Assembly (NCBI GenBank): GCA_029865285.1
Contig: JAOUHE010000024.1
Coordinates: 1 to 16,825, forward strand
Source: Chloroflexota bacterium
GTDB taxonomy: Bacteria; Chloroflexota; Limnocylindria; QHBO01
Direction: 5' to 3'
Length of the DNA stretch: 16,825 nt
The position numbers and the translations under genes are program-made. The notes beneath the pieces were generated by a model. It saw only the letters and a program-made list of their open reading frames with translations. It was not told the origin of the DNA and did not search any database. This document shows positions 6,954 to 16,194 of this stretch, piece by piece (position 1 is the stretch's first letter; every line of letters starts with the position of its first letter).

Positions 6954-7850
6954 GTGAAGCTGCAGGTCATCACCCGGCCCGATATCGGCCAACGCCTGGG
7001 CCTGGTCACCGATGATGGATTCCGCGACCTGACCGGGACGACCGGTGCCCGCGATGTCGGCGAGCTGCTGGCCGGCGGTTCCAGCGTGTCGGGCGACGAC
7101 CGGGGCGAGCTGATCGACCCCGACACCGCGCACGTCCTGGCGCCGATCGCGCGGCCCGGGAAGATCATCTGCGTGGGGCTCAACTATCACGACCACTGCC
7201 GGGAGCAGGGGGTCGAACCGCCCGCCTACCCGATGCTCTTCGCCAAGTTCGCCAACGCGATCATCCACCCCGGTGAGCCGGTCATGCGACCGCGCGCCAC
7301 CGACAAGCTGGATCTCGAATGCGAGCTGGCGGTGGTGATCGGGCGCCGCGCCAGCCGGGTCGCACGCGACCAGGCGATGGGCGCCGTCTTCGGCTACACC
7401 GTCCTCAACGACGTGACGATGCGTGACCTGCAGCGCGAGGATCGGCAGTGGCTGCGGGCCAAGGGCTCCGACGGGTTCGCGCCCATCGGTCCGGTCGTGG
7501 TCACCGTCGATGAGCTGGGTGAAGCAGCTGGTCTGTGGATGCGCTCATCGGTCAACGGCGAGACGTGGCAGGACTCGTCCACGGCGGAGATGATCTTCGA
7601 CGTGCCGACACTGGTCGCGTTCGTGTCGCGGACGATCACCCTGGAGCCCGGCGACCTGATCGCGACCGGCACCCCCGCCGGGGTTGGTCACTTCGCGAAA
7701 CCGCCGCGCTACCTGGCCGCGGGCGATGTGATGCGGGTCGAGATCGAGGGGATCGGTGCCATCGAGACCCCGGTCGTCGATGAACCGGGTCGCACCCACG
7801 ACCATGCCGCGGCGGCCGGCGTGGCCGAGCTGCTGGAGCTCGCCCGATGA
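6954..7850 (+). CDS. Fumarylacetoacetate hydrolase (FAH) family protein
   Basis: A 298-residue FAH-superfamily enzyme, the group that includes acylpyruvases, 2-hydroxyhepta-2,4-diene-1,7-dioate isomerases and oxaloacetate decarboxylases. Residues 1-68 form the small N-terminal domain; the catalytic fold starts at KIICVGLNYHDH (70-81). The divalent-metal ligands are visible as Glu122 and Glu124 in LECELAVVIG and Asp153 in LNDVTMRD. KGSDGFAPIGP (170-180), the substrate-loop region QDSSTAEMIF (206-215) and PGDLIATGTPAGVG (232-245) complete the family pattern. Substrate is not determined by sequence. The GTG start at 6954 is set by the -10 element directly upstream; longer in-frame ATG readings overlap the preceding gene. 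Its stop overlaps the tdh start by ATGA, tying it to threonine breakdown, where it could handle a keto-acid side product; that role is inferred. Confidence 0.88.
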   Translation: MKLQVITRPDIGQRLGLVTDDGFRDLTGTTGARDVGELLAGGSSVSGDDRGELIDPDTAHVLAPIARPGKIICVGLNYHDHCREQGVEPPAYPMLFAKFANAIIHPGEPVMRPRATDKLDLECELAVVIGRRASRVARDQAMGAVFGYTVLNDVTMRDLQREDRQWLRAKGSDGFAPIGPVVVTVDELGEAAGLWMRSSVNGETWQDSSTAEMIFDVPTLVAFVSRTITLEPGDLIATGTPAGVGHFAKPPRYLAAGDVMRVEIEGIGAIETPVVDEPGRTHDHAAAAGVAELLELAR

Positions 7851-8898
7851 CGCCCGTCGCCGCTCCCGCGCGCACCATGCGCGCCCTGGCCAAGACACGC
7901 CCCGAGCCGGGGCTCGAGCTGGTGCAGCGCCCGGTGCCGGTGCCTGGGCCCGGCGAGGTGCTGCTCAAGATGGAGGCCGCCAGCATCTGCGGCACCGACT
8001 ACCACCTCTTCAGCTGGGACCCGTGGGCCCGGGAGATCCTCAAGCCGCCCACCATCCTCGGCCACGAGCTGGCCGGTCGCGTGGTCGGCACCGGCGATGG
8101 CGTGACGCGGGTCCGCGAAGGTGACCTGGTCGGCGTGGAGAGCCACATCGTGGACTGGACCTGCGCACAGTGCCGCCGGGGCGACATGCACCTGTGCCAC
8201 AACCTGCGAGTGATCGGGGCGCACGTGGACGGCGGCTTCGCCGAGTACGTGGTCATCCCGCAGGCCAACGCCATCGAGAGCAACGGGCTCGACCCCGCGG
8301 TCGTGGCCCTCCAGGAGCCGATGGGCAACGCGGTGCACGCCGCCTTCGCCGAGCCGATCGAGGGGCGCACCGTCCTCGTTACCGGCTGCGGGCCGATCGG
8401 CCTGTGCGCGGTCGGCATCGCGCGCGCCGCCGGCGCCGCGCTGGTGATCGCCACCGACACCGAGGACTACCGGCTCGACCTGGCGCGCACCATGGGCGCC
8501 GACCTGGCGCTCAACGCCCGCGACGCCGCCACGGTCGAGCGGATCACTGCGGCCACCAACGGCGACGGAGTGGAGGTGGTCCTGGAGATGAGTGGTGCGC
8601 AGGCGGCGCTCGACCAGGCCCTGGCCGCCATCACCCGGGGCGGCCGGATCAGCCTGCTCGGCATCTTCGGTGAGCCGGTGCGCGTCGATCTCTCCGACTT
8701 CGTCATCCAGAAGGGGCTGCGCATCCACGGCATCTATGGCCGCCGCATCTACGACACCTGGGAACGCACGCAGGCGCTCCTGCGATCCGGAGCCCTGGAC
8801 GTCACGCCGATCATCACCCATCGCTTCGACCTCGCCGACTGGGAGCGCGGCTTCGAACTGATCGCCTCCCGTCACGCCGGAAAGGTGGTGCTCCTGCC

Positions 8899-8902
<4 letters not shown>
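7847..8902 (+). CDS. tdh: L-threonine 3-dehydrogenase
   Basis: This 351-residue zinc-dependent medium-chain dehydrogenase oxidises threonine with NAD+ to 2-amino-3-ketobutyrate. Catalytic zinc ligands are Cys48 (SICGTDYHL), His73 and Glu74 (GHE). EPMGNAVH at 157-164 and GIYGRRIYDTW at 295-305 are diagnostic of Tdh. The Rossmann motif GCGPIG is at 180-185, with Asp204 placed to select NAD. The structural zinc loop is odd: the expected four Cys are Asp103, Cys106, Cys109 and Cys117, so the first ligand is Asp. The start overlaps the FAH stop by ATGA; Met11 (7877) is a possible shorter start. The following gene encodes the next enzyme of the pathway and also overlaps by ATGA, which makes the assignment firm. 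Confidence 0.95.
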
Positions 8903-10131
<1,229 letters not shown>

Positions 10132-10210
10132 CCGATGACACCGGTGCGTCGAGGCACCACGGAGGTGGCCCCGGACGCTGATCGGTGATAGGCTCGACCG
10201 CAGGGGGACC

Positions 10211-10264
10211 GTGGTGCTGCCCACACGAGAGGTGCCCGCTTCCGCATGCGTGAGCGACCGATGA
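10211..10264 (+). other. Possible 17-codon upstream ORF in front of the sigma-factor gene
   Basis: A GTG at 10211 (or the next codon, 10214) follows AGGGGG at 10202-10207. The frame runs 17 codons to a TGA at 10262-10264, which overlaps the ATG at 10261 in an ATGA junction. If translated it would couple to the sigma factor and point to 10261, not 10246, as its start. A TAGGCT hexamer (10189-10194) is a weak -10 candidate. Such short frames arise easily by chance. Confidence 0.2.
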
Positions 10265-10890
10265 GCGCGTTCGTTGCCGAGGCCCTGCGCGAGGCCGATC
10301 TCCGTCGCCCCGCCGCGCCGGAGATGGTCCCGTCGACATTGCCCGAGGCGGGGGTTGACGAGTTGGCACGAGCAGCTGCGGCAGGCAGCACGGAGGCGGT
10401 GGCCCGCCTCTACGACGCCCTGGTCGATCGGATCTACCGCTACACCGCGATGCGCCTGCGCCGGCGCGAGGATGCCGAGGACATCACCCAACTCGTCTTC
10501 GAGCGGATCGTCACCAACCTCCCGCGCTACCGTCACGGCAGTCGGCCGTTCGAGGCGTGGGCCTTCCGCATCGCGCGGAATGCGGTGATCGACCACGTCC
10601 GTCGCCATCGGTCGCACGAATCGCTGGACGTCGCCCGCGAGCACGGCGTCGGCGACGGCCTGGATGCCATCACGCTGCACGGCGAGGCGATTCGCGAGCT
10701 CCGCTCGGCGATCACCACCCTCACTCCCGACCAGCAGGAGGCGATCGCGCTGCGCTACGCGGCCGGCCTCTCTGCCGAGGAAGCCGCCCAGGTGATGGGG
10801 CGCCGGGCCGGTACCATCCGCGGCCTCACCTTCCGGGCCGTCGCTAGCCTGCGCCGCCGCCTGGCCGACGGCGACCGAGGCGCGTCATGA
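10246..10890 (+). CDS. ECF-type RNA polymerase sigma factor
   Basis: A sigma-70 family regulator with only regions 2 and 4. Numbered from the internal Met at 10261, region 2 spans about 45-118, with RREDAEDITQLVFERI (2.2, polymerase contact) and FEAWAFRIARNAVIDHVRRHR (2.3-2.4, -10 recognition). Region 4 spans about 147-202, with LTPDQQEAIALRYAAGLSAE and a helix-turn-helix ending in RAGTIRGLTFRAVASLRRR. Two starts are possible: 10246, with GAGAGG 13 nt upstream, and 10261. The downstream gene overlaps by ATGA and encodes a membrane protein of the DUF5667 type often found beside such sigma factors, so activity is probably held by that partner. Regulon unknown. Confidence 0.9.
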   Translation: MRERPMSAFVAEALREADLRRPAAPEMVPSTLPEAGVDELARAAAAGSTEAVARLYDALVDRIYRYTAMRLRRREDAEDITQLVFERIVTNLPRYRHGSRPFEAWAFRIARNAVIDHVRRHRSHESLDVAREHGVGDGLDAITLHGEAIRELRSAITTLTPDQQEAIALRYAAGLSAEEAAQVMGRRAGTIRGLTFRAVASLRRRLADGDRGAS

Positions 10891-11567
10891 ACCGCCTGGC
10901 GCCCGTGAAGCAGCCCGACGACCGGGTCGCACGGCTTCTTGAGCGCGCGGCTGCTGAGGTGCGCCCGGATCCGCTCTATCGCCGGCGCCTGCGTGCCGAC
11001 CTGGTCAACCGCCACGTCGCCCTGCGCGAGGGCCTGATCACCGAGCCGCGGCCACAGCGCGAGATGGGCAGGCTCGGCCGCGCAGTGCTGTACGCCTCGC
11101 TGGCCACCGCGCTCAGCGTGTCCGCCGTCGGAGCCGCCGCACAGGATGCTGTGCCGGGCGATCTTCTCTACTCGATGAAGCTGCAGCTTGAGGACATTCG
11201 GCTGCGGATCGCCTCACCGGCGCTTCGGCACGACCTGCTGGCCCAGGCACTTGACGAGCGCCTGGAGGAGGTCGAGCAGCTGGCCCGGCGCGGGGAGTGG
11301 CAGCGAGCCGCCGGCGCCGCGATTGCGGCGGAGGCGGCCGAGGATCGCCTCTCCACGGATGGCATGGCGATCGGACGGCAGGACGCCGACGAGATGCAGC
11401 GGCACGTGGTCGTCCTGACCGATCTTCTCGCCGACGCGCCGCCGTCTGCTCGCAACGGCCTGGAGCGTGCACTGGATGCGGCGACATTCGGCCCGGCCCG
11501 CGGAGCCTCGCAGGATCCCGGCTCCACGTCGAACGGGAGCCACGCCGACGACGAGGATCCGCAGTAG
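10887..11567 (+). CDS. DUF5667-domain membrane protein, probable anti-sigma factor
   Basis: A 226-residue protein. The basic N-terminal part (1-62), cytoplasmic by prediction, would be the sigma-binding region although no zinc-binding ZAS motif (HxxxCxxC) is present; the protein contains no Cys at all. One membrane segment lies at about 64-85. The extracytoplasmic part starts with DAVPGDLLYSMKLQLEDIRLRI (88-108, quoted in two parts: DAVPGDLLYSMKLQ and LEDIRLRI), the hallmark opening of DUF5667, followed by a helical, Ala/Glu-rich region to about 200 and a disordered Asp/Gly/Ser tail. The ATGA overlap with the sigma gene and membrane topology support an anti-sigma role; biochemical proof for this family is limited, so the role is inferred. 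Two hairpins follow the stop. Confidence 0.8.
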   Translation: MNRLAPVKQPDDRVARLLERAAAEVRPDPLYRRRLRADLVNRHVALREGLITEPRPQREMGRLGRAVLYASLATALSVSAVGAAAQDAVPGDLLYSMKLQLEDIRLRIASPALRHDLLAQALDERLEEVEQLARRGEWQRAAGAAIAAEAAEDRLSTDGMAIGRQDADEMQRHVVVLTDLLADAPPSARNGLERALDAATFGPARGASQDPGSTSNGSHADDEDPQ

Positions 11568-11630
11568 GGCGGTTCGCGGTCGCGCGGCTCCGCGGTGCGC
11601 CTGAGGGCGCGATTTCCGCGCACATCAGAA

Positions 11631-11660
11631 GACGGGGTAGAGGCGAACCTCTACCCCGTC
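11631..11660 (+). terminator. 13-bp hairpin with CGAA loop after the sigma/anti-sigma pair
   Basis: Arms 11631-11643 and 11648-11660 are perfect complements around CGAA. No T-run follows. It lies 63 bases after the DUF5667 stop and faces a second hairpin serving the convergent gene. Confidence 0.65.
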
Positions 11661-11683
11661 CCTGCCAGGGGGGCTGGATCAAT

Positions 11684-11714
11684 CACCCGGGCGGATCATA
11701 GACCCGCCCGGGTG
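11684..11714 (-). terminator. 11-bp GC-rich hairpin after the giant surface-protein gene
   Basis: Arms 11684-11694 and 11704-11714 pair perfectly with a 9-nt loop. It begins 10 bases after the stop of the minus-strand gene at 11725. Reading the minus strand, only TTGAT follows, so no real U-tract. Confidence 0.65.
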
Positions 11715-11724
11715 CATCGGGTTC

Positions 11725-14700
11725 CTAGCGGCGGCGACGAGCCGCCTTGACGTTCGCGAAGGCGAGGCCTCCGAGGCTGAGCAGGAAGAGCGCCGCCATC
11801 AGCTCAACCGGGATCGTGATCGGCTGCCCAGCGGGGGTGAAGCTGATCGCGGAGTCCGGCACGCTGGCGGACGGTGTCGAGGTGCCTGCCTCGACCTGCT
11901 CGCTGGTGATCCTGATCGAGTCGACGCCGTCATCGGGCGCAGTCTCGTCAGAGACGATCGTCGCGACGTTCTCGATCGGATTCACCTCGGGGGCGTCCGA
12001 ATCGACCGTCGTCACGAAGCTCACGCTGCCGCTCTCGGTGAGCCTCCCGAGTTCCCAGGTGATGACGCCGTCGGCGTAGACGCCGCCGTCGGACGCGCTC
12101 ACGAAGGTCAGGAAGTCGGGCAGCGGGTCGGTGATCACCGCGTTGTAGACCGGCCCGTTGGTCAGCGTGTAGGTCAGCGTCCAGGTGACCTGCTCCGGAT
12201 CGACCGACAGCACGCTGCCGTCAACGTCGAACACGAAGTGGACCACCTCGGCGTCGGCCTCCTTGTCGATCACCAGGGTCGGAACGCGCACGAGGACGGT
12301 CGAATCGTCATCGCACTCGTCGGCCAGGTTCTCGTCGTCGGGGCATTGGCTGTTCGGGCTGGTGACGACGGCCACGTTGACCAGTTCGTCGCCCTGCTCG
12401 GCATCCGCGCTCACCGCGGCCTGGTAGGTGAGCTCGTAGTCCCCGTCCTCGAGGCTACCCAGCTCCCAGGTGATGGTGCGCGCGCCGCCGTCCCAGACGC
12501 CACTGTCGCTGATGCTCGACGGATCGTCGTATCCGGCGGGCAGGGTATCGACCACGACCACGTCACTGGCCGGCCCGTCACTCACGCTGACGGTCAGCGT
12601 GAAGGAGACGGTCGTGCCGGGCAGGACCGGTTCGGACTGGTTGTTCACCTTCTCGATGGCCACCGTCGGGCAGGCCACGTAGATCGTCGCCTCGGCGAAG
12701 ACCTCGTCGGCGTTGCTCGCGTTGGCGAACGCCTTGTTGTCGAGGTCGCCGCAGTCAGACCGATCCGTCTCGGCCGATAGGGTCACACGGGCCGGCGAGT
12801 CCTGCATCGAGGTCACGCCGAGCTCCTCCCACCAGCACTCGAGGGCGCCATCGACGATCTCGCAGGCGTCGCTGTCCTCGCTCCAGGCGAGGTCACCGGG
12901 CAGGTCGTCGTCGATAGTGACATTGAACGCGGTCCCCGGACCGGTGTTCCAGACCACGATCGAGAAGCTGGCCGTCTCGCCGGCGTCGATCGGGGACTTG
13001 TCCGCCACCTTGGCGATGTTCAGGCCCGGGCACTCGACCGTCACCGAGTCGCTCGGGTTGAGCTCAGGGTGGTTGGTCGAGGTGATGTCCGCGACGTTGG
13101 GATAGGTTGCGCAGTCTGCCTTGGTGGTGTCGCTCACCACGTGGACACTGGCGCTCTCATCGGGCCCCAGGTCACCGAAGTTGCACTCCAGGACCTGCGA
13201 ACCCACCGAGCCGGTGATCTCGCAATCCTCGTTGTCCGGGTCGATGCTCCAGTCCAGACCGCTGCCCGCGGGCAACAGGTCGTTGAACTCGACGCTGTAC
13301 GCCGTCCCGGTGCCGTCGGCATCCGAGTTGGAGACGCTGATCGTGAAGCCGATCTCCTGACCGGCGGACACGATGGTGTCATCGGCGTCCTTGGAGGCCG
13401 TCAGATCGGGGCACTCCACGACGATTTCGTGACCATCGGAGTTGTTGCCGAGCGCGTCGTCCCCCTCGTTGGAGGCCGATGCGTAGGCGGTGTTGTCCAG
13501 GTCTCCACAGTCGGCCGGGGCCGTGTCGGCCTCGACGCGGACGGTGAAGCTATCGCCAGCGAGGAAGATCCCGTCCTCGACCGAGCAGGACAGAGCCACG
13601 CCGTTCAGCTCGCACGAAGCCGGCGAGTTGTTCTGGGTGGGCAGGGTCCAGCCACCGGTCACATCCGGCAGCGTGTCGTTGAACGAAAAGTCGTAGGCGT
13701 CGCCGTCACCATTGTTGCTGACGGTGATCTCAAAGTAGATCGAGTCGGTGGCGTTGACGGTCCCCGAACCGGTCTTCTCGACCGCGATGTCCGGGCAGTT
13801 CACCGTGATCTCCACGTCGCGGACCGCGTTGTCCGAGTCGTCCAGATCCTTCAGTGAGCTGATCGAGACGTCGTTCGAGAGCGTCCCGCAGTCCTCAGGG
13901 GTGGTGGTGTGGCTGAGGTGGATGACCTCTTCGTCGCCCGGCTCCATGTCGCCGAACGAGCATTCGAGGATGTTGCCCTCGATCTTGCAGGCCGCGTTGT
14001 ACTGGGACCACGTGCCGTCGACCGGAGGCAGCTCGTCGTAGAGGGTCACGTCCTCGCTGGTGCCGATGCCGCTCGCGCTCACCGTGATGGTGTAGCGAGC
14101 CTCGTCACTGGCGTTGATCTCCGGGGTGTCAGTGGTCTTCTCCACGCTCACGTCGGGGCAGAGGACGTCGATCTCGCCCGAATCGCTGTCGTTGCCGTCA
14201 TTGGTGCTGTCCACGTCGGCCGCGGGGTTCGAGAGGGTCCCGCAGTCGGCGAGGGTGGTGGTGGCACTCAGGGTCACGGTGCGCGACCCGCCGGCCTCGA
14301 TGTCCTCGGGGCCGCACGAGAGGTGCTGCGCCCCACCGGCGCTGCCGGTGATCTCGCAGTCTGCCCATGCGTCCTCGCTGCCCGGGTTGGCGATGATCGC
14401 CCAGCCGTTGTCCACGGCGGGGAGGTCGTCCTCCAGGGTGGAGCCACGGGCCTCGCCGTCGCCCTTGTTGGTGGTCACGATGCTGAAGATCGCATCGTCA
14501 CCTGCGTAGATGTCGTTGGCAGTGGGCTTCTGCGCGTCCTCGTCGGGAGACTTCTCCACGTCGAGGTCACCGCACAGGACGTCAACGTTGCCGGAGTCGT
14601 TGACCGGGTCCGCGTTCGTCGCGTCGCCGGTGGCGTCCGGGTTGTTGACGTCGCCGCAGTCATCGGGAGCCTCGGACAAGGCCCTGACGGTGACGGTGCG

Positions 14701-16194
14701 TGATCCGCCGGCCCCGATGTCCTCGGGTCCGCAGGCGAGGTGCTGAGCGCCTCCCGCACTGCCGGTGATGACACACGCGCCAGCCCAGTTCTTGGTCTGG
14801 ACGGCCCAGCCATTGGTCATGGCCGGGAGGTCGTCACTGAGGGTGGCGCCCTTGGCGGTGCCGGTTCCGTCGTTGTACAGCGTGATGCTGAACGACGCGT
14901 AGTCGCCGGCCGTCACGTCATTGGCGCTGGCATCCGCCTGGTCCTCGTCCGGGGTCTTCTCGATCCGGAGCTCGGGGTAGAGCAGCTCGTTGACGAACGG
15001 GCCAAAGGTGACGGAGCTGTTGGCTCCGACCGCCTGCGTGATGCAGGTTGCGTCCGGGACGTAGTCGGCCGACGGGGCGCTCTTCTCGCAGATCTCGTAT
15101 CCGCCGTTGGCGCTGTACGGCTCGACGTCGCTCAAGTGGATGGTGCCGGGCGTGGCGTCGTCATCGGCGCCCGAGTAGCCCTGCTGTCCGGTGTTGTCCA
15201 GGACGTCGAGCGATCCGGTGTGGTTGGCGTTGAACGGGTGTGGCGTGATGGTGAACGTCGCGCCGCCAACCGGGTTCTGGAACTGGTCGACCTTCAGGAT
15301 GGTGATGTCCGAGCAGGTCGACAGGTCGACCGGCAGCGGATCGATGCGGTCCTTCAGGTCGGCACTGAACGAGTTCGACGAGCGGCTCTTGGTGAAGATG
15401 CTGCCGAACGCCTTGCAGTCGCCGCCGAGGATGGCAGTCAGGTCCAGGACCGCCTCACCGAAGGTGCCGGTGGCCAGGGCGCTGTTGCCGTTCTTGCAGT
15501 CGGTGATGTCGCTGCCGTTGACCGACCCCTCGGCCAGTCCGGAGGCATCGAGGTCGACCGGGTTGACCCAGGCTCCCTTGTTGGCCGGCGAGCTGGTCGG
15601 GTCGGGGGTGTCGGCGGCGTTGGCGTCCCAGGTGCGCAGCTCGAGGTTGACGCTGTAGCCACCCTGGGAGCCGGGGTTCGCCTGGAAGTCGAAGGTGACC
15701 AGCAGGTCGCCACTGGTGCGGACCTTGGTCTTTCCGTTCGAGCTGACCACGTCCGATTGGTTGAACTCGAAGTCGATGGTGCTGGTTCCGGTCGAGTCAG
15801 CGCGGACCCAGGCGAGGTAGACGAACAGGTCGCCCGCGACGGTCTCGCTCGCGACGTACTCCCGAACGAGGTCGTCCTTATTACCCGGGATCGTGCCAAG
15901 GGCCAGCGTCGGGATGTCGCTGTCTTCCTTGTTGTTGCTGCTCGAGAAGGAGGTGTCGCTCGACCCGCTGGGCGAGTCGTCACCGCGCGCGAAGTTCGGC
16001 GCCGGCGTACACCAGTCGGTCTCGGATGAGCCGTCGTCGGTCAGGTTGCCATCAATCGCGTTGAAGGTGGATGACCCCAGTGCCGCGACGGGCGCCGTCA
16101 GGAACGGCGTAACCGGACCGACGAACAGGTTGAGGAAGAATGCTGCGAGGATGGGAAAGGTGCGAATCCGGGAGTAGGTGGATCGGGTAGTCAT
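11725..16194 (-). CDS. Giant cell-surface protein: SpaA-type domain, eight DUF11 repeats, C-terminal sorting-like anchor
   Basis: The 1489-residue protein starts at 16194, where AAGGGGG sits 5 nt upstream. A signal peptide covers about 1-39 (hydrophobic 13-38, cleavage near AALG). Residues 41-296 contain NKDDLVREYVASETVAGDLFVYLAWVR-like sequence (105-131), a module seen at the start of many DUF11 surface proteins. A SpaA/Cna-B-like domain spans about 297-403: Lys301 (ILKVD), Glu370 (YEICEKSAP) and Asn402 (PFVNELL) sit where an intramolecular isopeptide bond forms in that family. Eight DUF11 repeats follow (408-1431). The end holds PDSAISF (1446-1452), a hydrophobic helix (about 1461-1480) and the tail NVKAARRRR. 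The composition is rich in Asp, Ser, Thr and Asn. Expected role: stalk, adhesin or envelope scaffold outside the cell; ligand unknown. The next gene upstream has the same anchor. Confidence 0.88.
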   Translation of the reverse strand: MTTRSTYSRIRTFPILAAFFLNLFVGPVTPFLTAPVAALGSSTFNAIDGNLTDDGSSETDWCTPAPNFARGDDSPSGSSDTSFSSSNNKEDSDIPTLALGTIPGNKDDLVREYVASETVAGDLFVYLAWVRADSTGTSTIDFEFNQSDVVSSNGKTKVRTSGDLLVTFDFQANPGSQGGYSVNLELRTWDANAADTPDPTSSPANKGAWVNPVDLDASGLAEGSVNGSDITDCKNGNSALATGTFGEAVLDLTAILGGDCKAFGSIFTKSRSSNSFSADLKDRIDPLPVDLSTCSDITILKVDQFQNPVGGATFTITPHPFNANHTGSLDVLDNTGQQGYSGADDDATPGTIHLSDVEPYSANGGYEICEKSAPSADYVPDATCITQAVGANSSVTFGPFVNELLYPELRIEKTPDEDQADASANDVTAGDYASFSITLYNDGTGTAKGATLSDDLPAMTNGWAVQTKNWAGACVITGSAGGAQHLACGPEDIGAGGSRTVTVRALSEAPDDCGDVNNPDATGDATNADPVNDSGNVDVLCGDLDVEKSPDEDAQKPTANDIYAGDDAIFSIVTTNKGDGEARGSTLEDDLPAVDNGWAIIANPGSEDAWADCEITGSAGGAQHLSCGPEDIEAGGSRTVTLSATTTLADCGTLSNPAADVDSTNDGNDSDSGEIDVLCPDVSVEKTTDTPEINASDEARYTITVSASGIGTSEDVTLYDELPPVDGTWSQYNAACKIEGNILECSFGDMEPGDEEVIHLSHTTTPEDCGTLSNDVSISSLKDLDDSDNAVRDVEITVNCPDIAVEKTGSGTVNATDSIYFEITVSNNGDGDAYDFSFNDTLPDVTGGWTLPTQNNSPASCELNGVALSCSVEDGIFLAGDSFTVRVEADTAPADCGDLDNTAYASASNEGDDALGNNSDGHEIVVECPDLTASKDADDTIVSAGQEIGFTISVSNSDADGTGTAYSVEFNDLLPAGSGLDWSIDPDNEDCEITGSVGSQVLECNFGDLGPDESASVHVVSDTTKADCATYPNVADITSTNHPELNPSDSVTVECPGLNIAKVADKSPIDAGETASFSIVVWNTGPGTAFNVTIDDDLPGDLAWSEDSDACEIVDGALECWWEELGVTSMQDSPARVTLSAETDRSDCGDLDNKAFANASNADEVFAEATIYVACPTVAIEKVNNQSEPVLPGTTVSFTLTVSVSDGPASDVVVVDTLPAGYDDPSSISDSGVWDGGARTITWELGSLEDGDYELTYQAAVSADAEQGDELVNVAVVTSPNSQCPDDENLADECDDDSTVLVRVPTLVIDKEADAEVVHFVFDVDGSVLSVDPEQVTWTLTYTLTNGPVYNAVITDPLPDFLTFVSASDGGVYADGVITWELGRLTESGSVSFVTTVDSDAPEVNPIENVATIVSDETAPDDGVDSIRITSEQVEAGTSTPSASVPDSAISFTPAGQPITIPVELMAALFLLSLGGLAFANVKAARRRR
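11902..14973 (-). repeat. Eight tandem DUF11 repeats, first six with four conserved Cys each
   Basis: Repeat boundaries by residue: 408-541, 542-680, 681-800, 801-929, 930-1055, 1056-1175, 1176-1305, 1306-1431. Each opens with a strand such as DLDVEK or DIAVEK and has a central DDLP/DTLP turn. Repeats 1-6 carry four Cys: a pair 9-14 apart, one in DCG (DCA in repeat 5), and one at the end in VxCP or LCG. Repeat 7 has two Cys elsewhere and repeat 8 none. Repeats 1 and 2 share a nearly identical stretch (ITGSAGGAQHL, then CGPEDI, AGGSRTVT), pointing to the most recent duplication. Confidence 0.85.

Noticed and set aside
7709..8875. 388-codon minus-strand frame opposite tdh
   Set aside because: Same antisense effect; Tdh motifs on the plus strand are unambiguous.
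14740..16029. 429-codon plus-strand frame opposite the giant surface gene, and similar ones at 12238-12780, 13069-13857 and 13909-14703
   Set aside because: They are Val/Gly/Arg/Asp-rich shadows of the repeat-encoding strand, repeat only because the real repeats do, and lack ribosome sites.
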